This document shows, one piece after another, positions 26,801-38,330 of a DNA stretch of 64,000 nt. The stretch spans positions 992,001 to 1,056,000 of the forward strand of contig CAVTEI010000003.1 of NCBI GenBank assembly GCA_963733765.1, in the 5' to 3' direction. The stretch comes from DATKAS01 sp963733765. GTDB lineage: Bacteria > Actinomycetota > Acidimicrobiia > Acidimicrobiales > DATKAS01. Made by a program: the position numbers and the translations under genes. Below the pieces are notes generated by a model. That model did no database searches. It had not been told where the DNA came from and saw only the letters and a program-made list of their open reading frames with translations. Every line of letters starts with the position of its first letter. Positions within the stretch are counted from its first letter, which is position 1.

Positions 26801-28420
26801 TCAGGTGGTGGCGTCGACGGCGAGCTGCTTGGCGGTCTTGTAGTCCGCTTTGCCGTTCGGGGCTCGGGGCACGCGCTCGACGATGATGACCTGCTTCGGC
26901 GCCTTGTACGCGGCGAGCTTCCCTTTCGCGGTGGCGATGACCTCGCCTTCCTCCGCGGCGCCGCCCTGCACGAGCGCGGCGACCGCGACGATGCGCTCAC
27001 CGAACTTCTCGTCGGGCACGCCGACCACGAGGCAGTCCTCGATCGCCGGGTGCAGCTTCACCGCCTCTTCGACTTCCTCGGGGTACACCTTCTCGCCGCC
27101 GGTGTTGATGCACTGGCTGCCGCGCCCGAGGAGCGTGAGCGTGCCGTCGGCCTCGATGTAGCCCCAGTCGCCGGGGAACGAGTAGCGCACGCCGTCGATG
27201 ACCTTGAACGTGCGGGCCGACTTCTCCGGGTCCTTGTAGTAGCCGAGCGGGACGTTGCCGCCCGCCGCCACCATCCCCATCTCACCGGAGCCCGGTTCGA
27301 TGCGGCGACCGTCGTCGCTGAAGAGCTTCGTCTCGGGCTGCGCCGTGAACTTCGCGGTCTGCACCGGAAGACCGCGCATCGTGACCTGGTTGCCCATGCC
27401 GCCCTCGGTCGATCCCATGGCGTCGATCAGCATGAGGTGCTCGGCCCGGTCGAGGAGCGCCTCTTTCACCTCGGCGGTCCACATGACACCCGACGAGATG
27501 ATCATGCGCACGTTGCTCAGGTCGTAGGGCCGCCCGGCCTCGGTCGCCGCGTCGAGCGCACGGATCATCGGCTTCGCGAACGCGTCGCCGACGATGACGA
27601 TCATCGTCGCCCCCTCGTCGACCGCGGCGCGCCACAGCTCGTCGGCGTCGAGCGAGCGGCTCGTGAGCGTGACGACGGTGCCGCCGGCGAGGAGCGGGAT
27701 CATCGAGCCGAGCCACATCCCGGTGCCGTGCATGAGCGGGCAGCCGGGGATGCTGACTGGTGCCTGGCCGCTCTCGTGCAGCGACTTCACGATTTCCGGG
27801 ATCTGCGCGGCGTCGGTCGGGACGGGGAAGCCCGTCGCCGCGTAGCCGAGGGTGACGAAGTTCGACGTGAAGCCGCCATGCGCGTACATCACGCCCTTGG
27901 GCATGCCGGTCGTGCCGCCGGTGAAGAGCATGTAGATGTCGTCCTCGCGGCGCTCGATGCGGGGCATCGGGTCGTGCGCGGTCAGGTCCTCGTAGCGCTC
28001 GGCACCGTCGAGGTGCGCGCCGTCGTCGTCGACTTCGACGAGCAGCTTGAGCTTCGGCAGGCGCTCGCGCACCCGGTCGACCCGCTCCGCCAACGACGTG
28101 TGGAAGAAGAGGGCTTCGGCGTCGGCGTTGTCGAGCAGGTACCAGAGCTCGTCGTCGAGGTAGCGATAGTTCACGTTCACCGGGACGCCGCGGAGCTTGA
28201 ACGCACCGTGTTGCGCCTCGAGGTACTCGTTCGAGTTGTAGAGGTACAGGCCCACCTTCGAGTCGGGGCCGACGCCCGCGTCGGTGAGCGCTCCGGCCAG
28301 CCCAGCGGCCCGACGGTCGAACTCCGCCCACGTGCGCCGATTGTCCCCGTGCACCAACGCCGTCGCGTCGGGCACCGCGTCAGCGACCGCTTCCCACACT
28401 GTGGCCATGTGCATCTCCAT
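26801..28420 (-). CDS. Acyl-CoA synthetase (AMP-forming)
   Basis: A 539-aa ANL-superfamily ligase that activates a carboxylate as acyl-AMP and then acyl-CoA. The P-loop is MLFTGGTTGMPKGVMYAHGG; DAMGSTEGGMGN, GDWGYIEADGTLTLLGRGSQCINTGGEKVYPEEVEE and the catalytic Lys in PNGKADYKTAK follow. The substrate-side segment PLMHGTGMWLGSMIPLLAGG recalls mycobacterial FadD enzymes for bulky or steroid acids, which is only a hint. The ATG at 28420 has AAGGA nine bases upstream; in-frame ATGs at 28414 and 28408 are alternatives. Confidence 0.88.
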   Translation of the reverse strand: MEMHMATVWEAVADAVPDATALVHGDNRRTWAEFDRRAAGLAGALTDAGVGPDSKVGLYLYNSNEYLEAQHGAFKLRGVPVNVNYRYLDDELWYLLDNADAEALFFHTSLAERVDRVRERLPKLKLLVEVDDDGAHLDGAERYEDLTAHDPMPRIERREDDIYMLFTGGTTGMPKGVMYAHGGFTSNFVTLGYAATGFPVPTDAAQIPEIVKSLHESGQAPVSIPGCPLMHGTGMWLGSMIPLLAGGTVVTLTSRSLDADELWRAAVDEGATMIVIVGDAFAKPMIRALDAATEAGRPYDLSNVRMIISSGVMWTAEVKEALLDRAEHLMLIDAMGSTEGGMGNQVTMRGLPVQTAKFTAQPETKLFSDDGRRIEPGSGEMGMVAAGGNVPLGYYKDPEKSARTFKVIDGVRYSFPGDWGYIEADGTLTLLGRGSQCINTGGEKVYPEEVEEAVKLHPAIEDCLVVGVPDEKFGERIVAVAALVQGGAAEEGEVIATAKGKLAAYKAPKQVIIVERVPRAPNGKADYKTAKQLAVDATT

Positions 28421-28495
28421 GGCCGCGCATCCTTGCACCGAAGGGCCTACGGGGCCCTCGGGGAGTTCCCACCCCGCCCGTAGGATGGGAGGGCC

Positions 28496-30751
28496 ATGCC
28501 CGCTGCCTCGCCTCGTGCCGACGGGGATGCGCCCGATCTCAATCCCGAGCAGCTCGACGCAGTGGTGCACGCCCAGGGCCCGCTGCTGATCGTCGCAGGG
28601 GCCGGTTCGGGCAAGACCCGGGTGCTCACCCACCGCATCGCGCATCTGATCGAGCAGGAGGGCATCAGCCCGTTCCGCATCCTCGCGATCACGTTCACCA
28701 ACAAGGCTGCGGACGAGATGCGCCATCGCGTCGAGGCGCTCGTGGGGCCCGTGGCCAAGAAGATGTGGGTCTCGACGTTCCACTCGGCGTGCGTGCGCAT
28801 CCTGCGGCGCGACATCGGTGCGCTCGGCTATCCCACGTCGTTCACGATCTACGACGAGGCCGACGCGACGCGGCTCACTTCGTACGTGCTGCGCGACCTC
28901 AACGTCGACCCGAAACGGTTCCCGGCCCGGTCCGTGCACGCCACGATCAGCGCCGCGAAGAACGAGCTCATCGGCCCCGAGGAGTACGCGGCCAAGGCGT
29001 CGACGATCTTCGAACGGCGCATCGCTGACGTGTACCGCGAGTATCAGGTCCGTCTGCAGCGCGCCGGCGCGCTCGACTTCGACGACATCCTCACTCTGAC
29101 GGTCAAGCTGTTCCGTGAGCATCCCGACGTGCTCGCGCACTACCAAGAGCGCTTCGAGCACGTGCTCGTCGACGAATACCAAGACACGAACCGCGCGCAG
29201 AACGAGATCGTCCTCATGCTCGGCAAGGCCCACCACAACGTCTGCGTGGTCGGAGACAGCGACCAGTCGATTTACAGATTTCGCGCCGCTGACATTCGCA
29301 ACATCTTGGAGTTCGAGCAGGCGTTTCCCGATGTCACGGTGATCACGCTCGAGCAGAACTACCGGTCGACGCAGACGATCCTCGACGCGGCGAATGCGGT
29401 CATCGCGAACAACTTGGGGCGCAAACCGAAGAACCTCTGGACCGACCAGGGTCTCGGCGATCCGATCGTGCGCTACCACGCCGACGACGAGGGTGACGAG
29501 GCGCAGTGGGTGGCGCATCAGATCGCGCTGCTGCACGACGAGGACCACCGCCGCTGGGGCGACGTCGCGGTCTTTTACCGCACGAACGCCCAGAGCCGGG
29601 TGCTCGAGGAGCACCTCATGCGAGTCGGCATCCCCTACAAGGTGCTCGGGGGCACACGCTTCTACGACCGTCGTGAGATCAAGGACGCGGTGGCCTACCT
29701 GCGTGCCGTCGCGAACCCCGCGGACGAAGTGAGCGTCAAGCGGGTGCTGAACGTTCCGAAGCGCGGCGTCGGTGACACAACGGTCGGACGCGTCGACGCA
29801 TGGGCGAAGGGCCAGGGCATCTCGTTTCACGATGCGTTGCGACGGGCGGCCGACGCGGGTGTGTCGACGGCCGCACAACGCGGCATCGCAGGGTTCCTCG
29901 CCGTGCTCGACAAGGGCAGGAGCATGCTCGACGAAGGCCCGGGTGCGGTGCTCGAGCGCCTCCTCGAAGGTTCGGGATACATCGCCGAGCTGCGCGCCGA
30001 GCACTCGGTCGAGTCAGAGGGCCGGCTCGAGAACCTCGCCGAGCTCATCGGGTCCGCCCGCGAGATGACGGCGGTCGACGACTTCCTCGAGCAGATCGCC
30101 CTGGTGTCCGACACTGACGAGCTCGACGGCGACAGCGGTGCGGTCGTCCTCATGACGCTCCACTCGGCGAAGGGCCTCGAGTTCCCGATCGTGTTCCTCA
30201 TCGGATGCGAAGACGGGGTGTTCCCCCACATCCGTTCGCTCACCGATCCCGACGAGCTCGAAGAGGAACGTCGCCTTGCGTACGTCGGCATCACGAGGGC
30301 CCGCGAGCGTCTGTTCGTGAGCCACGCGTGGAGCCGCATGTTGTGGGGCGCGACGCAGTACAACCCGCCGAGCCGCTTCCTCGACGAGATTCCGAGCGAG
30401 CTCGTGTCGGTCGTCGATCCCGGCGGGCGCACTCCCGGGCGGGCGTCCCTCCGTTCGAGCTACCGCTCCGACGGGGGAGGGCGCCACGAAGGCTTCGTTC
30501 CGAGCAGCGAAGCCGGGCGCGACCGCATCGTGGATCAGGCGATGCGCGCCGGGCAGCGTCCGGCAACCACCGGTGCGGAACGCCTCGGGCTGCGGGTCGG
30601 CGACGACGTGCGCCACGTCAAGTTCGGCGAGGGAGTGATCCTCGGCATCGAGGGCGGCGGCGACAAGGCCGAGGCGATCGTGCGGTTCAGCGAGTTCGGC
30701 GAGAAGCGCCTGCTGCTGTCGTGGAGCCCCCTCGAACGCATCGGCCCCTGA
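28496..30751 (+). CDS. pcrA: ATP-dependent DNA helicase PcrA/UvrD
   Basis: A 751-aa superfamily 1A helicase acting in repair and replication restart. The motifs run in order: Q motif LNPEQLDAV, Walker A GAGSGKTR (from about 35), FTNKAADEM, FHSACVRILRR, DEYQDTN, GDSDQSIYRFRAAD, EQNYRST, LMTLHSAKGLEFPIVFLIGCEDG, and YVGITRARERL. The C terminus ends in a Tudor-like RNA polymerase-interaction segment (LRVGDDVRHVKFGEGVILG). Length is normal. Confidence 0.96.
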   Translation: MPAASPRADGDAPDLNPEQLDAVVHAQGPLLIVAGAGSGKTRVLTHRIAHLIEQEGISPFRILAITFTNKAADEMRHRVEALVGPVAKKMWVSTFHSACVRILRRDIGALGYPTSFTIYDEADATRLTSYVLRDLNVDPKRFPARSVHATISAAKNELIGPEEYAAKASTIFERRIADVYREYQVRLQRAGALDFDDILTLTVKLFREHPDVLAHYQERFEHVLVDEYQDTNRAQNEIVLMLGKAHHNVCVVGDSDQSIYRFRAADIRNILEFEQAFPDVTVITLEQNYRSTQTILDAANAVIANNLGRKPKNLWTDQGLGDPIVRYHADDEGDEAQWVAHQIALLHDEDHRRWGDVAVFYRTNAQSRVLEEHLMRVGIPYKVLGGTRFYDRREIKDAVAYLRAVANPADEVSVKRVLNVPKRGVGDTTVGRVDAWAKGQGISFHDALRRAADAGVSTAAQRGIAGFLAVLDKGRSMLDEGPGAVLERLLEGSGYIAELRAEHSVESEGRLENLAELIGSAREMTAVDDFLEQIALVSDTDELDGDSGAVVLMTLHSAKGLEFPIVFLIGCEDGVFPHIRSLTDPDELEEERRLAYVGITRARERLFVSHAWSRMLWGATQYNPPSRFLDEIPSELVSVVDPGGRTPGRASLRSSYRSDGGGRHEGFVPSSEAGRDRIVDQAMRAGQRPATTGAERLGLRVGDDVRHVKFGEGVILGIEGGGDKAEAIVRFSEFGEKRLLLSWSPLERIGP

Positions 30752-30772
30752 TCCGTGCGCCGCGCCGCCCCG

Positions 30773-31357
30773 TCAGCCCGCGGTCGTCGTCGTAGAGAGC
30801 CCGGTGACGAGGATCGAGCTCGACGACGATCCCGTGGTCGTCGAGCCCTGACCCGGCAGCCCCTGAGGCGTGAGATCGACGATCACCGCGCCGTCGTCGG
30901 TCACCCGGGTCGGGTAGTGCGGTAGCTCGCCGCCGTCCGGCGGGAACGTCTCGTCGGTGCAGGGATCAACGAACAGGTCCCGTGTGCTGTCCCATTCGAG
31001 CGTGCACTCGCGAGCGCTCCCTGGCACTCGGGCGTCGAACGCGACCCAGCCGATGTCGGCGTCGTTGCCCACATGGTGCACGTAGATGTCGCGCGAGCCG
31101 CCGACCAGCAGGTCCTGGAAGAGGAGCGGCGCGCCGTCGGCTTCGATCCGCGCCGCGAGCGTCGCGGCCTCACCCACCTCGAACTCATCGTCGCCGAGAC
31201 GCACCTCAGTTGACCCGCTGCTGGTGAGCAGGGCGACGCCGACCAGCGCGGCGATGCCCACGACACCGGCGATCACCGCCAAGATCACGGAGCGGCGACC
31301 CTTGCCCGGTAGCGGGCGTGCCGGTCGGTACTCCGATTGGGTGCCAGAGGCGGACAC
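30773..31357 (-). CDS. Single-pass membrane protein with Rieske-like C-terminal pattern, function unknown
   Basis: A 194-aa protein: short basic N terminus, one transmembrane helix (VILAVIAGVVGIAALVGVALL, about residues 22-42), and an outside domain of about 130 residues. The spacing of C-x3-W, F-x-DPC, FPPDGGEL-x-YP and VTDDGAVIVDL resembles Rieske [2Fe-2S] proteins, but the C-x-H and C-x2-H ligands are absent. The tail is Ser/Thr/Gly-rich. The GTG at 31357 is 20 bases from the divergent B12-binding gene start. Confidence 0.6.
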   Translation of the reverse strand: MSASGTQSEYRPARPLPGKGRRSVILAVIAGVVGIAALVGVALLTSSGSTEVRLGDDEFEVGEAATLAARIEADGAPLLFQDLLVGGSRDIYVHHVGNDADIGWVAFDARVPGSARECTLEWDSTRDLFVDPCTDETFPPDGGELPHYPTRVTDDGAVIVDLTPQGLPGQGSTTTGSSSSSILVTGLSTTTTAG

Positions 31358-31377
31358 CGACCTATTGTGCCGGTCTT

Positions 31378-31788
31378 GTGAATCGCCGCTATCGGGTCGT
31401 CGTCGCCAAACCCGGCCTCGACGGACACGACCGTGGCGCAAAGGTCATCGCGCGGGCCTTGCGTGACGCGGGGTTCGAGGTCGTCTACACCGGTTTGCAC
31501 CAGACGCCCGAGCAGGTCGCGGAGACCGTGGTTCAAGAAGACGCCGATGCGGTGGGCCTCTCGCTTCTCTCCGGTGCGCACCTCACCCTCTTCCCCCGCG
31601 TGATCGAGGAGCTCACCGCCCGCGGGCGAGCCGACGTCCTCGTGTTCGGCGGCGGCGTCATCCCCACCGCGGACATCCCCGTGTTGAAGGAGCAAGGCGT
31701 CGCGGAGATCTTCACCCCCGGTGCGAACCTCGCATCGGTGAGCAGCTGGCTCGAACATGCCCTCGACGGGCTCGACCAAGAGAACTGA
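31378..31788 (+). CDS. Stand-alone B12-binding subunit (methylmalonyl-CoA mutase C-terminal type)
   Basis: A 136-aa cobalamin-binding flavodoxin-fold protein. VVVAKPGLDGHDRGAKVIARAL contains the D-x-H-x2-G motif that gives the lower axial His, followed by VGLSLLSGAHLTLFP and VFGGGVIP. Such small subunits pair with a separate large subunit of methylmalonyl-CoA mutase or a related mutase; none is in this window. It lies 11 bases before sucC, which fits conversion of methylmalonyl-CoA to succinyl-CoA and on to succinate. Confidence 0.88.
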   Translation: MNRRYRVVVAKPGLDGHDRGAKVIARALRDAGFEVVYTGLHQTPEQVAETVVQEDADAVGLSLLSGAHLTLFPRVIEELTARGRADVLVFGGGVIPTADIPVLKEQGVAEIFTPGANLASVSSWLEHALDGLDQEN

Positions 31789-31799
31789 GAGGCAGGCTC

Positions 31800-32960
31800 G
31801 TGGACCTCTTCGAGTACCAGGGCAAGCAGTACTTCGCCCGGTTCGGCATCCCGGTGTCGCCCGGCGGGGTCGCGGACACCGTCGACGAGGCCGTCACGCA
31901 GGCCGAGCGCGCCGGCTACCCGGTCGTCGTCAAGGCACAGGTGCAGGTCGGCGGCCGCGGCAAGGCGGGGGGAATCAAGCTCGCCGCCACCGCCGAGGAG
32001 GTGCGGTTGCACGCCGGGAACATCCTCGGGATGGACATCAAGGGCCACGTCGTGAAGCGCGTGTGGGTGGAGCACGCGTCCGACATCACGGCGGAGTACT
32101 ACGCGAGCTTCACGCTCGACCGCTCGGCCAAGAAGTACCTGAGCATGGTGTCCGCCCGCGGCGGCATTGACATCGAGCAGGTCGCCGAGGAGGAACCCGA
32201 CGCGATCGTGAAGACCTGGATCGACCCCGTCGACGGCCTCAGCTTCGAACAGGCACGCGACATCGCCGTCGCGGCGAAGCTCGATGCGAAGGCGATCGAC
32301 GGCGCGGCCGACATCCTCACCAAGCTCTACCGCTGCTACGTCGAGGGCGACTGCGACCTCGCCGAGATCAACCCGCTGATCCTCACGCCCGACGGTCGCG
32401 TGCACGCGCTCGACGCCAAGGTGAGCCTCGACGACAACGCGGCGTTCCGCCATCCCGAGTGGGAGGAGTACGCGGCGACTGTCGAGCTCGACGAGCGCGA
32501 GCAGCTCGCGCGGGAGAAAGGCCTGCAGTACATCGGACTGGAAGGTGAGGTCGGAATCATCGCCAACGGCGCGGGGCTGGCGATGAGCACACTCGACGTC
32601 GTCAACCAGGTCGGCGGCCGTGCCGCGAACTTCCTCGACATCGGCGGTGGTGCGAGCGCCGACGTGATGTCCGCCGCCCTCGAGGTCATCAACTCCGACG
32701 AGGACGTGCGGGCGATCCTGGTGAACATCTTCGGCGGCATCACGAAGGGCACCGAGGTGGCGAACGGCATCGTCGAGGCGCTCGGACGGGTCGACGTGAA
32801 GGCGCCGATCGTCATCCGCCTCGACGGCACTCTCGCTGAGGAGGGACGAGCGATCATCGCGCCGCTCCTGTCCGATCGGCTCATCAGCCAACCGACGATG
32901 CTCGACGCCGCTCGCACCGCGGTCGCGCTCGCTGCCGGATCATCCGAAGGGAGCAAGTGA
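31800..32960 (+). CDS. sucC: Succinate-CoA ligase, beta subunit
   Basis: SucC with SucD interconverts succinyl-CoA and succinate with ATP or GTP. The 386-aa protein starts MDLFEYQGKQYFARFGIPVS, has the ATP-grasp domain (VVKAQVQVGGRGKAGGIKLA; LAEINPLILTPDGRVHALDAKV) and the C-terminal ligase domain (LDIGGGASADVMSAAL; VNIFGGITKGTEVANGI). It starts with GTG and overlaps sucD by one base (TGATG). Confidence 0.96.
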   Translation: MDLFEYQGKQYFARFGIPVSPGGVADTVDEAVTQAERAGYPVVVKAQVQVGGRGKAGGIKLAATAEEVRLHAGNILGMDIKGHVVKRVWVEHASDITAEYYASFTLDRSAKKYLSMVSARGGIDIEQVAEEEPDAIVKTWIDPVDGLSFEQARDIAVAAKLDAKAIDGAADILTKLYRCYVEGDCDLAEINPLILTPDGRVHALDAKVSLDDNAAFRHPEWEEYAATVELDEREQLAREKGLQYIGLEGEVGIIANGAGLAMSTLDVVNQVGGRAANFLDIGGGASADVMSAALEVINSDEDVRAILVNIFGGITKGTEVANGIVEALGRVDVKAPIVIRLDGTLAEEGRAIIAPLLSDRLISQPTMLDAARTAVALAAGSSEGSK

Positions 32961-33844
32961 TGGCGATCTTCGTCGACGACACCACGAAGGTGCTCGTGCA
33001 GGGCCTCACTGGCGGCCAAGGTCGATTCCACGGGCTCCGCAACCGCGCGTACGGCACGCAGGTCGTCGCGGGAGTGACGCCGGGCAAGGCCGGGCAGGAC
33101 GTCGAGGGCATCCCTGTGTTCGACACCGTCGCCGACGCCGTCGCCGCAACGGGCGCGAACGCCTCGTTCATCTCGGTCCCGCCGAAGGCCGCCCCCGCAG
33201 CGATCCTCGAAGCGGCGGCCGCGGGAGTGCCGTTCGTGGTCTGCATCACCGAAGGCATCCCTGCGCACGACGAAGCGCGCGTGTTCAACACGCTTCAGCG
33301 CAATCACCCTGGCACGCGGCTGCTCGGGCCCAACTGCCCCGGGATCATCAGCCCCGGCAAGTGCAACATCGGCATCACCGCCGGTGAGATCGCCGAGCCG
33401 GGCGGGCCCGTCGGCATCGTGAGTCGGTCCGGGACGCTCACCTATCAGGCGCTCTACGAGCTGAAGCAGAAGGGCATCGGCGTCACGACGTGTGTCGGCA
33501 TCGGCGGTGATCCGGTGCCCGGAACCTCGTTCATCGATTGCCTCCGCGAGTTCCAAGCCGACGGCGACACGCGCGCGGTGATGATGATCGGTGAGATCGG
33601 CGGCTCCGCTGAGGAAGAGGCAGCGGAGTTCATCGCGGCCGAGATGAACAAGCCGGTCGTGGCCTACGTCGCGGGTGTCACCGCGCCCGCGGGCAAGAAG
33701 ATGGGCCACGCGGGCGCGATCGTCTCGGGAGGCAAGGGCACCGCTCAGGGGAAGATGGATGCGCTGGCCGCAGCCGGCGTCACCGTCGCGCAGAACCCGA
33801 CCGAGGCCGGGGACCGGATGGCCGAGGTCGTCGCTCGGCTCTGA
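32960..33844 (+). CDS. sucD: Succinate-CoA ligase, alpha subunit
   Basis: The 294-aa CoA-binding subunit. VLVQGLTGGQGRFHG, RLLGPNCPGIISPGKCNIGI and the phosphohistidine segment GHAGAIVSGGKGTAQGKM are diagnostic. The ATG at 32960 overlaps the sucC stop; a GTG codon directly before it is in frame. It converges with the following membrane protein gene. Confidence 0.96.
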   Translation: MAIFVDDTTKVLVQGLTGGQGRFHGLRNRAYGTQVVAGVTPGKAGQDVEGIPVFDTVADAVAATGANASFISVPPKAAPAAILEAAAAGVPFVVCITEGIPAHDEARVFNTLQRNHPGTRLLGPNCPGIISPGKCNIGITAGEIAEPGGPVGIVSRSGTLTYQALYELKQKGIGVTTCVGIGGDPVPGTSFIDCLREFQADGDTRAVMMIGEIGGSAEEEAAEFIAAEMNKPVVAYVAGVTAPAGKKMGHAGAIVSGGKGTAQGKMDALAAAGVTVAQNPTEAGDRMAEVVARL

Positions 33845-33859
33845 GCCCTGAGCTCTGAG

Positions 33860-34400
33860 CTAGGCCGAAGGCGGCGGAGGCGGAGGCGGCGAGCCCGGCG
33901 GAGGTGAAGGCGGCGAGGGAGGTGCTGCGCCCGGTGCCGCGCCCCCTCCGGCCTTCGCGGCCTGCGGGTCGAAGCCGATCGTCTCCATGACCGAGCCCAC
34001 GACGAGCGCGATCGCCCCGAGCATCATGAGCCAGAAGCCGATCGCCTTGTCGAAGCCCGTGTCGAGGATCAAGAAGCCGAACATCAACAGGGCCGCGAAG
34101 ATCGACAGCGCCAAGCGGATCTGCTTCCAGCTGAAGCTGAGGATCGGTTCGGGCAGGTTCACGTTCGCGAACTTCATGAGTGCGACGGACCCCCCGACGA
34201 TCACACCGAAGAGCGCCACGTAGGTCGCGAGCGGGAACAGCCCGCTTCCCCACGCGCTCGTGTCGATGGACCGCGAAGCTGTAGAACGCGAAGAACGAGA
34301 ACAGCAGGCACACCACGCCCCCGGCCATCATGATCCAGTCGGGTACGGTCGGTTTCTCTTTCACTGCGGGCGCCTCCCCAAGTGAGCCGAACTTCGTCAC
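33860..34400 (-). pseudogene. Small multi-pass membrane protein with Pro-rich tail, frame broken
   Basis: The N-terminal part (GTG at 34400; PTVPDWIMMAGGVVCLLFSFFAFYSF) and the rest (IDTSAWGSGLFPLATYVALFGVIVGGSVALMKF and two more membrane helices) lie in different frames, joined within about 34262-34275 by one extra base. The repaired protein would be about 179 aa with four hydrophobic helices and a C-terminal tail of Pro, Ser and Gly. I do not recognise a function. The frame lesion is like the others in this window. Confidence 0.7.
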
Positions 34401-34449
34401 CGTACAGCCAGGGGCTCGCCAAGTGACGGATCGTGGTACGTCACGGCAG

Positions 34450-34455
34450 TAGGTT
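34450..34455 (+). promoter_or_regulatory. Leaderless -10 box for purN
   Basis: TAGGTT seven bases before the GTG at 34463. Confidence 0.45.
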
Positions 34456-34462
34456 GCCTGTG

Positions 34463-35032
34463 GTGCACAGTGGGGCGCAGATCGGAGTGCTTGCGTCCGG
34501 CAGCGGCACGATCCTCGAGGCGATCCTCGCGGCCGACATCCCCGTCGTCGTGACAGTTTCCGACCGTCCGTGCCGGGCGCTCGAGGTGGCAGCCGACGCC
34601 GGAGTGCCGGCAGTGCTCGTGGGGCGCACCTCCTTCGGCCCGAGCTTCGATCGGCTCGCGTACACCCACGAAGTGGTGGATGTCTTGGAGCGCCACGATG
34701 TGGGCCTCGTTGCCATGGCGGGCTTCATGACGATCCTCGACAAGCCGTTCATCGACCGGTGGCCGGGACGGGTTTTGAACACCCATCCGTCCCTGCTCCC
34801 GGCCTTCCCCGGCGCGCGCGGCGTGCGAGATGCGCTGGAAGCAGGCGTGAAGGTGACCGGCTGCACGGTGCATGTCGCCACGGCCGAGCTCGATGCGGGC
34901 CCGATCGTGGCGCAAGCGGCGGTGGAGGTGCGGCCCGACGACACCGAGGAGTCGCTCCACGAGCGGGTGAAGGTCGCCGAGCGCGCGCTCTATCCCGCGG
35001 CGATCCGTTCGTTCATGGAGGGACTGGGATGA
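34463..35032 (+). CDS. purN: Phosphoribosylglycinamide formyltransferase
   Basis: PurN formylates GAR with 10-formyl-THF in purine synthesis. The 189-aa protein has IGVLASGSGTILEAIL at the N terminus (phosphate-binding), MAGFMTILDKPFI, the catalytic NTHPSLLPAFPG and DAGPIVAQAAV. Two GTG codons (34460 and 34463) are adjacent; 34463 is preferred because it is seven bases from a TAGGTT box. It overlaps purH (ATGA at 35029-35032). Confidence 0.93.
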   Translation: MHSGAQIGVLASGSGTILEAILAADIPVVVTVSDRPCRALEVAADAGVPAVLVGRTSFGPSFDRLAYTHEVVDVLERHDVGLVAMAGFMTILDKPFIDRWPGRVLNTHPSLLPAFPGARGVRDALEAGVKVTGCTVHVATAELDAGPIVAQAAVEVRPDDTEESLHERVKVAERALYPAAIRSFMEGLG

Positions 35033-36526
35033 GGGCGCTGCTGTCGGTCTACGACAAGGCCGGCATCGTCGACCTCGGTCGCGGGCTTCACGACCTCGGC
35101 TGGGAGCTCGTGTCGAGCAGCAACACGGCGCGCTCGCTGCGCGAGGCGGGGCTCCCCGTCATCGAGGTCGCCGACGTGACCGGGGTACCCGAGCTGCTCG
35201 GCCATCGCGTGGTCACGCTGCATCCGAACATCCACGGCGGGTTGCTGGCCGATCTCGACAATCCCGAGCACGTCGCCGACCTCGAGCGGCACGGCATCAC
35301 GCCGATCGGGCTGATCGTGTCGAACCTCTACCCGTTCGTCGAACGACCCGACGTCGAGACGATCGACATCGGCGGGCCGGCCATGGTGCGGGCCGCGGCC
35401 AAGAACCACGCGCACGTCGCAGTGGTGGTCGATCCGGCCGACTACGGCGCGGTGCTCGACGAGCTGCGCGAGTCCGGCGTGGTGTCGGCGGCGACGCGCC
35501 GGGCGCTCGCGCGCAAGGCCTTCGCGCACACGTCGGCGTACGACGCCGCGATCTCAGCCTGGCTGGCCGACGAGAGCGCAGATCCGCTGCCGCCGACGCT
35601 CGCCTTCACGCTCGACCGGGCGCAGGAGCTGCGGTACGGCGAGAACCCGCACCAAGCCGGCGCCCGGTACCGTTTCCGCGGCGCGAAGAGCTGGTGGGAC
35701 GACGCGGTGCAGCACGGCGGCAAGGACCTCTCGTACCTCAACCTTGTACGACACCGAGGCGGCGTGGCGGCTCGTGCACCAGCTCGGCGACCGCCCCGCC
35801 GCGGTGATCGTCAAGCACGCGAACCCGTGCGGTGTCGCGATCACCGACGACATCACCTCCGCCTATGTCGCCGCGAACGAGTGCGATCCGGTGTCGGCGT
35901 TCGGCGGCATCGTCGCGTTGAACCGTCCGGTGCCAGTTGCGCTCGCAGAGGCGCTCGCCCCGGTGTTCACCGAGGTCGTCGTGGCGCCGGGCTATGACGA
36001 CGACGCACTCGCCGTGCTCACCGCGAAGAAGAACTTGCGGGTCTTGACCGCGCCGGCGCCCGGTGAGCGGGGGCTCGACATGCGCTCGATCGACGGCGGC
36101 GTCCTCGTCCAGCAGTCGGATGCGGTATCGCTCGACCGTTCGGCATGGCGGGTCGTCACGAAGGTCGCGCCCACCGAGGAGCAGTGGGCCGACCTCGAGC
36201 TGGCGTGGATCGTGTGCGCGGCCGTGTCGTCCAACGCGATCGTCCTCGTCGGCAACCAGCGCGCCGTGGGCATCGGTGCCGGCCAGCAGAACCGGGTCGA
36301 CTCTGCCCGCATCGCCGCGACCCGCGCCGCCGGGCGCGCCGCTGGTGGCGCGTGTGCGAGCGACGCGTTCTTCCCGTTCCGCGACGGGCTCGACGTCGCC
36401 GCCGAGGCAGGTGTCGCCGCGGTGATCCAGCCCGGCGGGTCGGTCCGCGACGAAGAGGTGATCGCCGCTGCCGACGAACACGGCCTGGCCATGGTCTTCA
36501 CCGGCGAGCGCCACTTCCGCCACTGA
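35029..36526 (+). pseudogene. purH: Bifunctional AICAR formyltransferase / IMP cyclohydrolase, frame broken by one base
   Basis: PurH does the last two steps of IMP synthesis. The N-terminal cyclohydrolase part (MRALLSVYDKAGIVDLGRGL; DIGGPAMVRAAAKNH) and the transformylase part (VKHANPCGVA; QPGGSVRDEEVIAAADEHGLAMVFTGERHFRH) are complete but in two frames. The break is at about 35743-35745, between DLSYLNL and YDTEAAW, and one extra T explains it. Without that base the protein would be 498 aa. An essential-type gene with a single-base insertion suggests an assembly error. Confidence 0.9.
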
Positions 36527-36578
36527 CGAGGCCGCTGGCTTGGCGCCGGTTTCTCCATAGGTCTGGCAGGCTGAGCCG

Positions 36579-38329
<1,751 letters not shown>

Positions 38330-38330
<1 letters not shown>

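Noticed and set aside
35029..36526. Programmed frameshifting in purH, hppA and mdh
   Set aside because: No slippery heptamer or downstream stimulator is evident, the sites differ in sequence, and frameshifting is not known in these families; base errors fit better.
36531..36560. Possible third copy of the terminator element after purH
   Set aside because: It shares CTTGGCG and GGTTTCTC but in the wrong order and cannot form the outer stem.
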